From assembly GCA_963920765.1 (NCBI GenBank), contig OY987247.1, positions 8,156,471 to 8,220,470 on the forward strand: a DNA stretch of 64,000 nt, given 5' to 3'. The position numbers and the translations under genes were made by a program. This DNA comes from Ulota crispa. Taxonomy: Eukaryota > Streptophyta > Bryopsida > Orthotrichales > Orthotrichaceae. Positions 1 through 12,169 of this stretch are shown in pieces; positions within the stretch are counted from its first letter, which is position 1; each line of letters opens with the position of its first letter. The notes under the pieces were generated by a model. It was not told the origin of the DNA. It saw only the letters and a list, made by a program, of their open reading frames with translations, and made no database searches.

Positions 1-2575
<2,575 letters not shown>

Positions 2576-4461
2576 CTTTATTCGTAATTGTAAGAAGAAA
2601 CACAGTAGCATACAGCTATTGTTATACTTTATCAACACTCTGAGATGGAACAGTTAGTATCAATAGAAAAATTGACGAGGGCAAAAATAATAAATAAGAT
2701 GCGTAGTACCAATACGGGGTGCTTCACACGGGCTCGAGTTGGGAGACTTTTGGGTATACACATGTTATCTTCTTATCACTTTCTTCATGATCTTCTTAAC
2801 ATTCTTTCTGAGCAAATATCAACTCCAAAAAGCAACCTCAGGTTCTTAGGCCACAGAACCTATCCTTTCACAATCTCCATCTCTTTTGAAATTCGTATCA
2901 AAACCTAAAATCCTCTGTATTATTGAAGCCTAGTTGTCCGACGTGACGTCGAATCTAGAACTCCAGGGATCATACCAATCTCAGGCCCTTGGAAGAATCT
3001 ATTATGGCGTATTATAATCGAGGGAACAATTCATATAATACACCACCAAGACAGAATTTGCAAAATTTCATTACAGACAGCAAAGCGAATGAGGTACATG
3101 CATGGAGATAGGAAAGACTAAAATATAAAACGGTAGGAAATACAAACATGTGGATAAAATAGCCTGCAAATAACAGAAACAATATCTACGAGATGTTTCA
3201 CAATGATCGCTTTTCGAATTAGCCACCTCTTCGATTGCAAAACCGTTAAGGTTTGGCTATTTAGTTGTATCATAAGAAGAGCAAATACATTCATGCGCAT
3301 GTCTACCGCAAAGAGGAAGTCCGGGTGTTAGGTCAATAAACCTTAAAAGGAGTCATAAGCCGTTCATCCTCAGGATCTGAGCTTGTACAGCAATTCTATC
3401 AGGACCGAATTCCACACACAATTCCTCTCTGAAAGAGAATCCAATCGTCGTCTCAGAAAGAACGAAGCTGAACATGCAAAACTCTTTTGGAGATTTTAGG
3501 CAGAAATTACAAAACCTAAGATAACGACATTTCATACGCTTCAATTCAGAACCTAAAAAAAATCCAAACACAAATGCTAGAACCTCAGGGTCTATCAATA
3601 TCAAAAAGACGAAAATGGTCCAAAGACGCTTAATTACTGAAAAACGGAATATATCCGTTCTCTCAATTTCTCAATTGCGTTTATGATGCCCTTGCTCTGC
3701 GTTTATTCTTATTTCTACGTAAAGGTTCTTGTTCTCAAGCTGAGAGAGTTTATCACACAAAGATTGAAAACGTTCAAATTGTTGCTGAATTAAAGATCTG
3801 AGAACGAGAGCATTCCGTTTTCCTATAATGAAGTAAGCACGTTCACTCGAAGAATTAGAACGCACAAATTCAACAGGCTACACCAAAATAAACGCACTGA
3901 ACCCTAAACTCAACAATAGAGCGTACATTTGCATTGAAAAGGAAGAAGATTCCTGCGTTCTTCAAGAAAAATTTCACTTACGAAAGAACAGCGTTTCACT
4001 TTTCAGAATTTCTTGAAGATCGAGATTCATGTAAAATTTTACGGTACGTGAATTTCCAACGACTAAGCAGACTGGCAGAGTCAGAAAACTCCGAGAGCAG
4101 CACCAAGGCCTTTACGAAGCATCTTTCTTCACTAACACCAAAACAGAGAAAAAAAGAAAAAGAGAAAAAGGAACTTATCCTAGCCTTGTTGCCTTCATCA
4201 ACAAACCGGCTCAACGACAGAGTAAAACTCTGCTCTGACAAGCAACACCAATCAAATGACTACTGTATCATCAAGATACAAATAATTAGTCAAAGAACAT
4301 CTCTGAGCTGTTCGGAATTTCTTCAAGCATGAGGTTCATGTGAAGTACTGCAGTATGTATAAAAATAAGTGAATTTCAAACCATTAGGCAGAACGGTAAA
4401 TACAGGAAACTCCAAGAATTGACCAATGCCTAAACAAATAAAAATATAAATTAACCTCACC
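2576..4461 (-). other. Presumed long first intron of the beta-amylase gene
   Basis: No recognisable domain lies here. One stretch at 3719-3892 (minus) could be an exon: it follows a good acceptor (ggtgtag), is open, and ends in a possible donor (TAC|GTAGAAATAAG). Its peptide, rich in Gln/Glu/Ser, does not resemble beta-amylase. The rest looks like AT-rich intron or flank. Confidence 0.4.
4006..4430. repeat. Diverged direct duplication, about 110-120 bp, two copies about 300 bp apart
   Basis: The stretch from GAATTTCTTGAAGATCGAG (about 4006) aligns along about 110 bp with that from GAATTTCTTCAAGCATGAG (about 4315). Shared words include GTGAATTTC, AGGCAGA/CTGGCAGA, GAAACTCC/GAAAACTCC and AATGCC/AAGGCC. 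Small indels separate the copies. It is an old local duplication inside the presumed amylase intron. Confidence 0.6.
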
Positions 4462-4773
4462 TTATTGTCTTGAACTATAAGTCGACTCTGATCATCGACG
4501 TCCGGGTCTATTAAAAGCAACAGAAAATGCTACGCCTCCCTGCAAGAACCGCCTTCGATCCACCGATATGTACCTTCGCAGACTCTCAAACCTCTTCTCC
4601 GAGCAATACAATGCACTTCGTTCCTCCTCTTTAGGATTATCGCATAGGCGGACTCCAACGAAATCCCGAAGCGCAAACGCGTGAGTGCTCAAAAACCTGC
4701 CCTCGTTCAAACGCGCTCCAATTTCGCTCCAATGTAGCGCAACGACTGAGGATTGCTGCAAAGCTGCCGCCAT
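4462..4773 (-). CDS. Probable 5' exon(s) of the beta-amylase gene, transit-peptide-like with twin-arginine motif
   Basis: An ATG at 4773 opens a 93-codon frame beginning MAAALQQSSVVALH that closes at 4492. Its composition is Arg/Ser/Ala-rich, as in organelle transit peptides, and it carries DRRRFLQGGVAF, which resembles a twin-arginine (Tat) signal. An overlapping frame shifted by one base reads DPDVDDQSRLIVQDNK and ends at a good donor (AAG|GTGAGG at 4462/4461) in phase 0, which fits the phase-0 acceptor at 2576. A polypyrimidine-type acceptor (ttgcttttaatag) precedes that segment. So either a small intron joins the two frames or there is a one-base indel; I could not find a donor with a matching phase. 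It could also be a separate thylakoid protein gene. Association with the amylase is inferred from strand, order and phase. Confidence 0.45.
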
Positions 4774-5035
4774 TGCAGTGATGCTCAGAAATTTGAATCG
4801 TTAGAAACATCAGAAGAAAGTAAGAAAATGAGCATCATTTCGGTTGATTTTTTGGTTGATGATCGTCGAAGCTTTGAAAATCTCTTGCAGAGCAGAAGCG
4901 CACGCAAGCGTTCGGGGCGTTCCAGGGACTGCTTCGGAGACGAAAGCCTGGTCGCCGTGTGCCCACCCGTCACCGTGGTTTTCAAAAAAGTTTTTGTAAC
5001 CTTTCACCGTGGCACCACGATGACTCACACTAAGG

Positions 5036-5192
5036 GCCTCCTTCCATGCTCAGCCGGTGGGGGGTGGATCTATAAATAGCCTACCGATTACCGGTTGGAT
5101 CCGAGTTTCGTTTTCTGAAACTCCAATCCGACCAATAATCGGTCGGCTATTTATAAATACACCCTCCACCAGTTGAGCATGGAAGGGTGCCT
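5036..5192. mobile_element. Near-perfect inverted-repeat MITE, about 157 bp
   Basis: The two halves pair almost completely around a short loop near 5113. Left arm runs CTTCCATGCTCAGCCGGTGG..., the right arm ends ...CCAGTTGAGCATGGAAG. Each arm contains CTATAAATAG or TTATAAATA, a TATA-box-like word. It lies about 260 bp upstream of the ATG at 4773 and directly abuts the next element at a shared TAA (5193-5195). No coding capacity. Confidence 0.7.
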
Positions 5193-5195
5193 TAA

Positions 5196-5818
5196 GAGCA
5201 TCTCCACCAGTTTGGGCATTTTCAAAGTTCTTCATCTGTTTTGGAAGGTCTCAAGCTCCTTGATTTTCACCCAAGCTCTTCATAAAAGTGGCGTTGCACT
5301 TCAACATGCCTCGAAAATAATGATTTGACCATTTATTAAGGAAAGTAGAGGATACAATTCATTAATCTTATGGTGAATATTGAATGAATAGTAGCTTGAA
5401 GGGCCCTTGCTAGAAATGGTAAGACAAAGTGTCTTGAGAGGGTTTTGAGAGGGGCCTCAACATTTTTCATCCACTTTGAGTGTGTTTGAGCCCCTAAAAG
5501 CATCTCCACCGGTGCCTCTAACACACTCAAATTGGATGAAAAGTACTTAGGGCCCGCTCAAAACCCTCTCAAGACACTTTGTCCTACCGTTTCTAGCAAG
5601 GGCCTTCAAGACATGTACAATATTCACCATTATTCATCCTAAGTTTTGTGAACTATATCCTCTACTTTTCTTGATAAGTGGTCAAATAATTATTTATGAG
5701 ACATGTTGAAGTGCAACACCACCTTTTTGAAAAGCATGGGTGAAGATCAAGGAGCTTGAGAGCCTTCCAAAACAGATGGAGAACTTTGAAAGTGTGTGAA
5801 CTAGTGGTGGAGATGCTC
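5196..5818. mobile_element. Foldback element with GAGCATCTCCACC ends and TAA target duplication
   Basis: The ends GAGCATCTCCACCA and TGGTGGAGATGCTC are flanked by TAA on both sides (5193-5195 and 5819-5821). Arms of about 300 bp pair almost throughout, for example GGGCCCTTGCTAGAAA with TTTCTAGCAAGGGCC. The central loop near 5499-5516 holds a further copy of the terminal motif (AAGCATCTCCACCGGTG). A three-base TAA duplication is typical of PIF/Harbinger elements; that assignment is inferred from the target only. Non-coding. Confidence 0.75.
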
Positions 5819-5975
5819 TAAGGACGTCAAGGGGTGAGGGTGGAAGGGCTGGTTTTGTAAAAGCCTCACAGGGCCGGTTAGGGTCAATTTTTCTTCTTTG
5901 GATTAAGTAAGTCATTGTCATATTTTGATAAAAAGAAGAAGCGCAAATTTTGTACTATGCTCCCTTTAAAGTTTA

Positions 5976-6554
5976 GGGAAAACTTGATGGATGTCCTTGA
6001 AATTTGCAATACTTGTACAAATGACCTTGGTTTTTTAGAAATAGCACAAATATCCTTGGTTTTTAAAAAATAGCACAAATATCCTTGACATACTTTCATA
6101 ATTGCAAAAATGTCCTTCTCCACAATTATGAAAGGTATATGTCACCTACTTTTGGGGACAATTGCTTTTCAATTAGTTATGACTAAGCAAGATAAGATGT
6201 ATGTTTTCCAAGAAAGTTGAAGAGTTGATCACAACACAAGTCTTGCTCAAATGTAGGTGACATCACTAGAAGAAAAAACTATCCTAAACAACTAGTTCAC
6301 AAATACTCAAATGTCCTAAACAACTATACAATGACTCAATTACAGTTGTTTAGGATATTTGCAGTCATTGTGAACCAGCTGTTTAGGACAAGATTTCTTC
6401 TAGTGCATTCACCTTTGATAATTTTGAAAAATATATATTTCCACAATTACAAAAGTATGTCAAAAGTGTGCAAATTTCTGAAAACCCCGAGCTAAAAACA
6501 CTTGAACATATGTACAAACATTACAAATTTTAGGGGTATCCATCAAATTTCCCT
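5976..6554. mobile_element. Mutator-like MITE, copy 1 (interrupted by a CACTA MITE)
   Basis: The left end GGGAAAACTTGATGGATG and right end TATCCATCAAATTTCCC form the terminal inverted repeat shared with copies at 30952, 33869, 35882 and 45164. Flanking nine-mers TAAAGTTTA and TAAAACTTA agree at 7 of 9 positions, a decayed 9-bp TSD. Inside each end the motif for GATA/GATG-type words (TGCAATACTTGTACAAATG, AGCACAAATATCCTTGG) is repeated. The loop contains a complete CACTA MITE, so this copy is older than that one. Confidence 0.75.
6264..6405. mobile_element. CACTA (En/Spm) MITE, 142 bp, 3-bp TSD CAT
   Basis: Begins CACTAGAAGAAAAAAC and ends TTTCTTCTAGTG, the classical CACTA terminus, with CAT directly repeated at 6261-6263 and 6406-6408. 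Subterminal words CCTAAACAACTA and GTTGTTTAGGA pair across the element, and ATTGTGAACCAG pairs with CTAGTTCACAAAT. Far too short to encode a transposase. Confidence 0.88.
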
Positions 6555-6567
6555 AAAACTTACTAAG

Positions 6568-6889
6568 GTAGGAGGTTCTAAAACCATCCGGGCATTAAAA
6601 CCGTCCACTTTCTCAAATGTACGCAATTTGCACATGCAATTTTTTATAGGCTTTAGATATGTACAAACGGAGTACATTTGAGGAGGTGGATGGTTTTAAA
6701 GTCCTATGTACTTCAACTTCAAAATTTCATAACTATGTCCGCAAAGCTCCAAAAAATATGAAACAACTTGGATTAGATGCCAATTCCTCTTGTCTTTCAA
6801 GGAAAATTTACTGAAAAATATTTCAAAAAGTTTCACCTCCCCAAAATCCAGTTTCAGCCCTTAAATGGACGGTTTATGAGCCTCCTACC
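6568..6889. mobile_element. Inverted-repeat element family C, copy 1
   Basis: Ends GGTAGGAGGTTCTAAAACC and TTTATGAGCCTCCTACC. The same element recurs at 39440-39763, and rearranged relatives occur at 50993 and 58990. Internal landmarks: CCACTTTCTCAAATGTACG, TTTGAGGAGGTGGA, CTTGTCTTTCAAGGAAA. No clear TSD and no ORF; superfamily unknown. Confidence 0.7.
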
Positions 6890-7034
6890 ATATACATTAT
6901 GCAAAACTATAATGTAACTCTCAAACTAGCAAAATAGATGGCAATTTGACCAAAATTGACAGCTTCTAGCAGATTCTTTTGAGGGAAAACTTGAACTGAA
7001 GGAGATTGTATTTCGAAGCAAATTCCAAGCCCAC

Positions 7035-7474
7035 TTCATCCACGACAACATAATTCATCCACAACAACATAATTCATCCACGACAACATAATTCATCCAC
7101 GACAACATAATTCATCCCCAACAACATAATTCATCCACAACAACATAATTCATCCACGACAACATAATTCATCCACGACAACATAATTCATCCATGACAA
7201 CATAATTCATCCACAGCAACATAATTCATCCACAACAACATAATTCATCCACAACAACATAATTCATCCACAACAACATAATTCATCCACGACAACATAA
7301 TTCATCCACAACAACATAATTCATCCACAACAACATAATTCATCCACAACAACATAATTCATCCACAACAACATAATTCATCCACAACAACATAATTCAT
7401 CCACAACGGCACAATTCATCTGCAACGACATCATTCATCCGCAACAACATCATTCATCTGCAACGACATAATTT
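7035..7474. repeat. Minisatellite, 19-bp unit, about 23 copies
   Basis: Tandem copies of TTCATCCACAACAACATAA with mainly G/A variation at one site (CACGACAAC versus CACAACAAC) and more divergent copies at the 3' end (CGGCACAATTCATCTGCAACG). It ends about 140 bp before the left copia LTR. There is no spacer between copies, so it is not a CRISPR array. Confidence 0.95.
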
Positions 7475-7609
7475 ATCCATACCAACATACTGCGCATCTT
7501 CTCCTTTGCTTCTCTTTTGCATCTCCATCGTTTTCTACATCTTTGTTTCCTGCTGTTTTTCCCATTTTCCCCCTGCAATAGTATTTTAAAATTGTGTCTA
7601 TTTTTACAT

Positions 7610-7880
7610 TGTTGAGATAAGTATTCTATTAATACGCTCTCCACATAGTTAACTATAGTTCATTGGAGTTTACTTTAGTAAAGGGATTCCATGGACCAAT
7701 AGTAGAGAAGGACTTTTACTTTCTATCTTTGGTCTTCCCTTGTATATAGTAGGCAAACCCTATGTGGATAATAATACTTGTTACTTCTTCTCCTTGCATG
7801 TTTTGATATATCTCTTTTGTGTTCTTGTTGTGTATTCTATTCCCAACTCTTTCTCTAGAGTCTGTAGCTCTATTGTAACA
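7610..7880 (+). repeat. Left (5') LTR of copia element
   Basis: 271 bp, starts TGTTGAGATAAGTATTC and ends CTCTATTGTAACA. Same length as the right LTR and colinear with it. Confidence 0.93.
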
Positions 7881-8226
7881 CATTATTAGCACAAAGCTCT
7901 ATATTTCTCTATTTAACATCTTGCTTTACTTATAACATGGTTATAGCATTTTTACTTGTGCTTTTTATAGTACCATACAACATTGAAGTTGTGTTGCTGT
8001 GACTATTGCTTCTGGAGATTAGTTTAGTGTTTTTATTGCTCCCCCTCTTGCTTTGTTTTACTTTATCTCTCAACATGGCTGTGCCTTGGCTTTCAATGTG
8101 GAGCTTCATAGCATTGCAGCCCAATTGCGACTTGGTGGAGAGAAGATTGAGGAGGAAGAACTCGTAGATAAGACTCTATCTACCTTTCCTTGTGCTTCTG
8201 CATTTTTAGCCTAACTATACCGCAAT

Positions 8227-11200
8227 ATGAATTTCAAAACTCATTCCAAGTTAATGTCTCATCTCTTGCTTGCAGAGAAGCAACTATTGCTTCTATTGAA
8301 GAACGTTGAGTCCAAACCTGTGAAAAAAGCACATATTGTAGAGATGGTAGGACAAAACCATGTGGCACAAAGAATCAACAATCAAAGCAAAATCAACCTT
8401 GACATTCTTCCTCAAAATCTAAAGATAAATTATTTGAAAAACCTAACTTTGGAAATACTAAGAGTGATAATTCTAAGTCATAGTGTGACACTCATGTTTG
8501 TCATACTTGTGATAGGCTTGGACACTTAGTGAAGGATTGTAGAATTCTAGAGTACTTTATAAAAATGTATCAAGAGTTACAATAGCTTGAGTCTAGAAAT
8601 AGGAAAAGTCATACACTAGATGCTCTATCGCTAGATAGTGTAGATCCCAAAAATTATATGGTGACCATGGATAAGTCCGAGGAACAATGTCATGTTGCCT
8701 TGTTGGACAGCGCCACCACTCATACAATCTTGCAAGATCCGAAGTTCTTCACATTTCCCAACAACGTAGCTGAAGCTTGGCAAAACTGTGATGTTATCAC
8801 AATTGCTGGAAGATAGAATTTCCAATTCCGTGAGGGCCAAGCAACTATAGTATTGCCTAGGGACACCCCCCTCAAATGTACATACGCAATGTACTCTCCC
8901 AAAGCTCCCCAAAGTCTGATCAGATACCAAGATCTCAGAGATAATGGGATCCATGTCCACATAGAAGTGAGGAATGGTGAAGAAGTCTTGGAGCTGAGGC
9001 AAGGGCCGCGATTCCTTGCCACCGCACATGCAAGAGCCAATGGCTTGTATGGACTAAAGATTTCAAGTAGTGCTACGAATCTTGCTGATGACAATCCTTT
9101 TACAAGTAAACATCCCAAGGGATCTGTTTTCTTTGTGATTTCTCCAACCAAGATTGGGATGTGGCATGGCAGGCTGGGGCATCTCGGAACCAAGATGTTC
9201 TGGCGCATGCTACCAATACCTACAGGACATGAAATTAGCCCTAGCAATGCCAACAAAGTGGGCGACTATGCTGCCTGCTCTCAAGGAAAGCTGATCCAGA
9301 GGCCATCGCGGTGAAAACTACCAACGGAGTTACCGTCAAGACTTCAAAGACTACAAGGTGATGGTTGCGGACCCATCAATCCTCCATCAAGGCCCTTTAG
9401 GTAATTTTTTGTCCTTGTTGATGCTTTTGGAACACATTTTGAGGTCTCACTCTTGAGTACTAGGAACATGGTCTTTCCAAAGTTATTAGCTATGCTAATT
9501 AAGGTTTGTATTTATGATCCTGATAGCCCTGTGAAATCCCTAAGAATAGACAACACTAAAGAATTTGGGTCTCAGAAATTTGAAGACTATTGTGTAGCAT
9601 CCGGTATTACCTTAACTAATTTTGTCCCTTATGAACACTCTCAAAATGGTCTAGCTGAAGCTTTTATTAAAAAGATTCAGCTTATTATCTGACCTCTTTT
9701 TATACATGTCAAACTACCTTCTAACTTTTGGAGGCATGCAGTGCTCCATGCAGCTACTCTCCTTAAGTTCCGTCCTACTTTGCTCAATGATTCTCCCTTA
9801 GAGCTAACATCATGACAAGTTCCTAATGTTGCTCATTTGAGAACCTTTGGGTGCCATGTTTGGTCCCCGTAGCAAAGCCTCATAAGAAAACATTTGGTAC
9901 TCATTGTCAAGAGGGTATATATGTAGGCCTTGATTCCTCTAGTATTATTTGCCATGTCATTCCTTTAGTCGAGACTTTTCAAAGAGCTCGATTCCAAATT
10001 TGTCAATTTGAGAAAACCCAGTTTCCATCCATAGTAACCCCCAAACCTAATCTAGGTTTGCAATCTTGGGCTCCAGAGACCTTTGCTCTGAATCCTGATC
10101 CTTGAACTGCCCTTGCTGATTCAAAAGTTTCTAAACTTCTGCAGATCAAGTCTTTTGCTAAAAAATTGCTTGATGGTTTTAGTAATACCACTAGGGTCAC
10201 TAGCAACCTACTCCCCAGTATTGGTCCTTCACGAGTCACTATTTTGCCTCAAAAACATAACCTTGACCCAAACTCAGTCCTACCTTCTTCCAAAGTACCA
10301 CAAACCAACCCTCTTAATCTTCATAATGATCTCTTGTTCCCTTTTTACTATGATCAATCCTTCATCTATACCCCAGCCAAAACTAACTCCGTGTTCACCT
10401 TTGTCACCCAGATTACTAGCTCTGGTTTTGATCCTATTACATTAGATGACGCCAAAGCAAGTTTTGATTGGCCCTAATGGTAAAAAGCCTTGAATGTTGA
10501 GATTCTTCCCTTAGGAAGCATGGTGTCTTTGGTCCCTTAGTCACTAACCTCCCTAGTAAACCTGTTGGTTTCAAACTCATTTTTACCAAGAAATGAAACG
10601 CCCAAGGACACGTCATTTGATATAAAGTCCATTTAGTTACCCAAGGATTCACTCAAAAACCTGGAGTGGATTATAACTTCACATATTCTCATGTTATGGA
10701 CTCAAGTATTTTTTGCTACTTGTTAGATATGGCTGTATAGTGCTCTTTAGAAACCCAACTCCTTGATGTTGCTATTGCCTACATTTATGGTCCGTTAAAT
10801 GTTGACATATATATTAGGCCCCTACCTGACTTCCTCTTGGAGATCCCTCCAAAGGACATTTAGGGTTCCTATTCTAAACTCAAACTCCAAAAAGCCCTCT
10901 ATGGTCTAAAATAAACCGGTAGGATGTAGTATAAGCACTTACGTAACTTCTTGCTTCACCACAAGTTCCAACATGATCGAACTCTACCATGTCTCTTCCC
11001 TTTGAAGGAGACTACGATCGATTTTGTTGTTATTTCAGTACATGTGGATAGCCTTAACCTTGTAGGCACCCCGGGCACTTGTAAGCATACCATGAGCTTA
11101 CTTACTACTCAATTTTAGATGAAGTTGCTAGGCAAGACTACTTTCTGCCAAGGACTTCACATGGCTTATTTACTTGATGAGAGTATTTTTCTCCATCAAA

Positions 11201-11603
11201 TGACTTATATTCAAACCTTCTGAAGAGGTTCCATGTAGACCAAGCTAGTCCACTTTCCGCCCCCATGATGGGGCAAAGTAGAACATTTGATGATCCATAC
11301 CGTTCTTGCAAGGAGGAAGAGGAGTTTTATGACATGAACAGGTACCTTGCAGCCATAGGAGCTCTTTTGTACTTACCTACATACACACACTCAGATATTA
11401 CTTTTGCCACAAGTGTGCTTGCTAAGCACAACCAGAAGTCCAAAGTGCATCACTGGAATGGAGTCAAGCATCTACTCCGATATCTAAGAGACACAGAAGA
11501 CTTGGGCCTGTACTATACTAAGGGTGGAATCCCAAAAATCACTAGGTACGCTAATGCAGGTTTCAATCCTATTATCATATACTCATCGTTGACTTATTTG
11601 TGA
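8227..11603 (+). pseudogene. Copia gag-pol remnant (zinc knuckle, PR, IN, RT, RNase H)
   Basis: Recognisable pieces in order: a CCHC knuckle CHTCDRLGHLVKDC (about 8500-8541); a protease-like LLDSATTHTIL (about 8702-8734); GAG-pre-integrase GMWHGRLGHLGTKMFW within the open frame 8853-9314; integrase core with SLRIDNTKEFGSQKFEDYC and YEHSQNGLAEAFIKK (9453-9692); reverse transcriptase pieces such as LVTQGFTQKPGVDYNFT, QKALYGLK and VHVDSLNLVGT (about 10600-11060, in place of the usual YVDD); RNase H/connection YLAAIGALLYLPTYTHSDI and VKHLLRYLRDTEDLGLYY (11265-11603). Many stops and frame breaks separate them, so no functional polyprotein can be made. Confidence 0.9.
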
Positions 11604-11895
11604 CATTGGAATGCAGCGGCTCAATACTTTGGAGCAAGAGATTCAATAGGTTTATATTATAGGAACCTTTGCCATCCTTCTATGGATTTTTCCCATTGGG
11701 TTTTACTGTGTGAATGGATTGTTGAAGGTGTTGTACTCTTTTTCCTTCATCTATGGTTTTATCCTTGATCATTAACAAGGTTTTCCCAGATAAGGTTTTA
11801 ACAAGGCTAAAACCGTATATCTTACAAGATTACGGAAATTATCGTATAGAACATTGTTATTTAGGATTCCATGTAATTATGTGTCAATCAAAGAG

Positions 11896-12166
11896 TGTTG
11901 AGATAAGTATTCTGTTAATACACTCTCCACATAGTTAATTATAGTTCACTGGAGTTTACTTTAGTAAAGGGATCCTCTGGACCAATAGTAGAGAAGGACT
12001 TTTACTTTCTATCTTTGGTCTTCCCTTGTATATAGTAGGCAAATCCTACTTGGATAATAACACTTGTTACTTCTTCTCCTTGCATGTTTTGATATATCTC
12101 TTTTGTGTTCTTGTTATGTTTTCTATTCCCAACTCTTTCTCTAGAGTCTGTAGCTATATCGCAACA
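11896..12166 (+). repeat. Right (3') LTR of copia element
   Basis: 271 bp, starts TGTTGAGATAAGTATTC and ends ATATCGCAACA. Contains CTTGTATATAGTAGG, a possible TATA region. The next ATG downstream (12170) opens an Agenet-like exon. Confidence 0.93.
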
Positions 12167-12169
12167 ATC

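Larger units (their letters stand above)
7610..12166 (+). mobile_element. Ty1/copia LTR retrotransposon, complete outline, decayed coding region
   Basis: Two 271-bp LTRs (7610-7880, 11896-12166) start TGTTGAGATAAG and end CAACA or TAACA; by hand I count about 16 differences (about 6 percent), so insertion was not recent. Between them on the plus strand lie gag zinc knuckle, protease, GAG-pre-integrase, integrase, reverse transcriptase and RNase H remnants in copia order. Flanking 5-mers TACAT and ATCAT do not match well, so the TSD has decayed or an end was rearranged. The primer-binding site after the left LTR is not a clean match to the usual Met-tRNA site. Confidence 0.93.

Noticed and set aside
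3996-4332. Overlapping frames on both strands (81 and 132 codons)
   Set aside because: Low-complexity K/E/S-rich peptides in a duplicated intronic segment; no domain or splice evidence.
7035-7474. CRISPR-like regular repeat array
   Set aside because: The 19-bp units are directly adjacent with no variable spacers; it is a minisatellite in a eukaryotic genome.
8720-9256. 178-codon minus-strand frame
   Set aside because: Antisense to the copia protease/GAG-pre-integrase region, which has clear family motifs on the plus strand.
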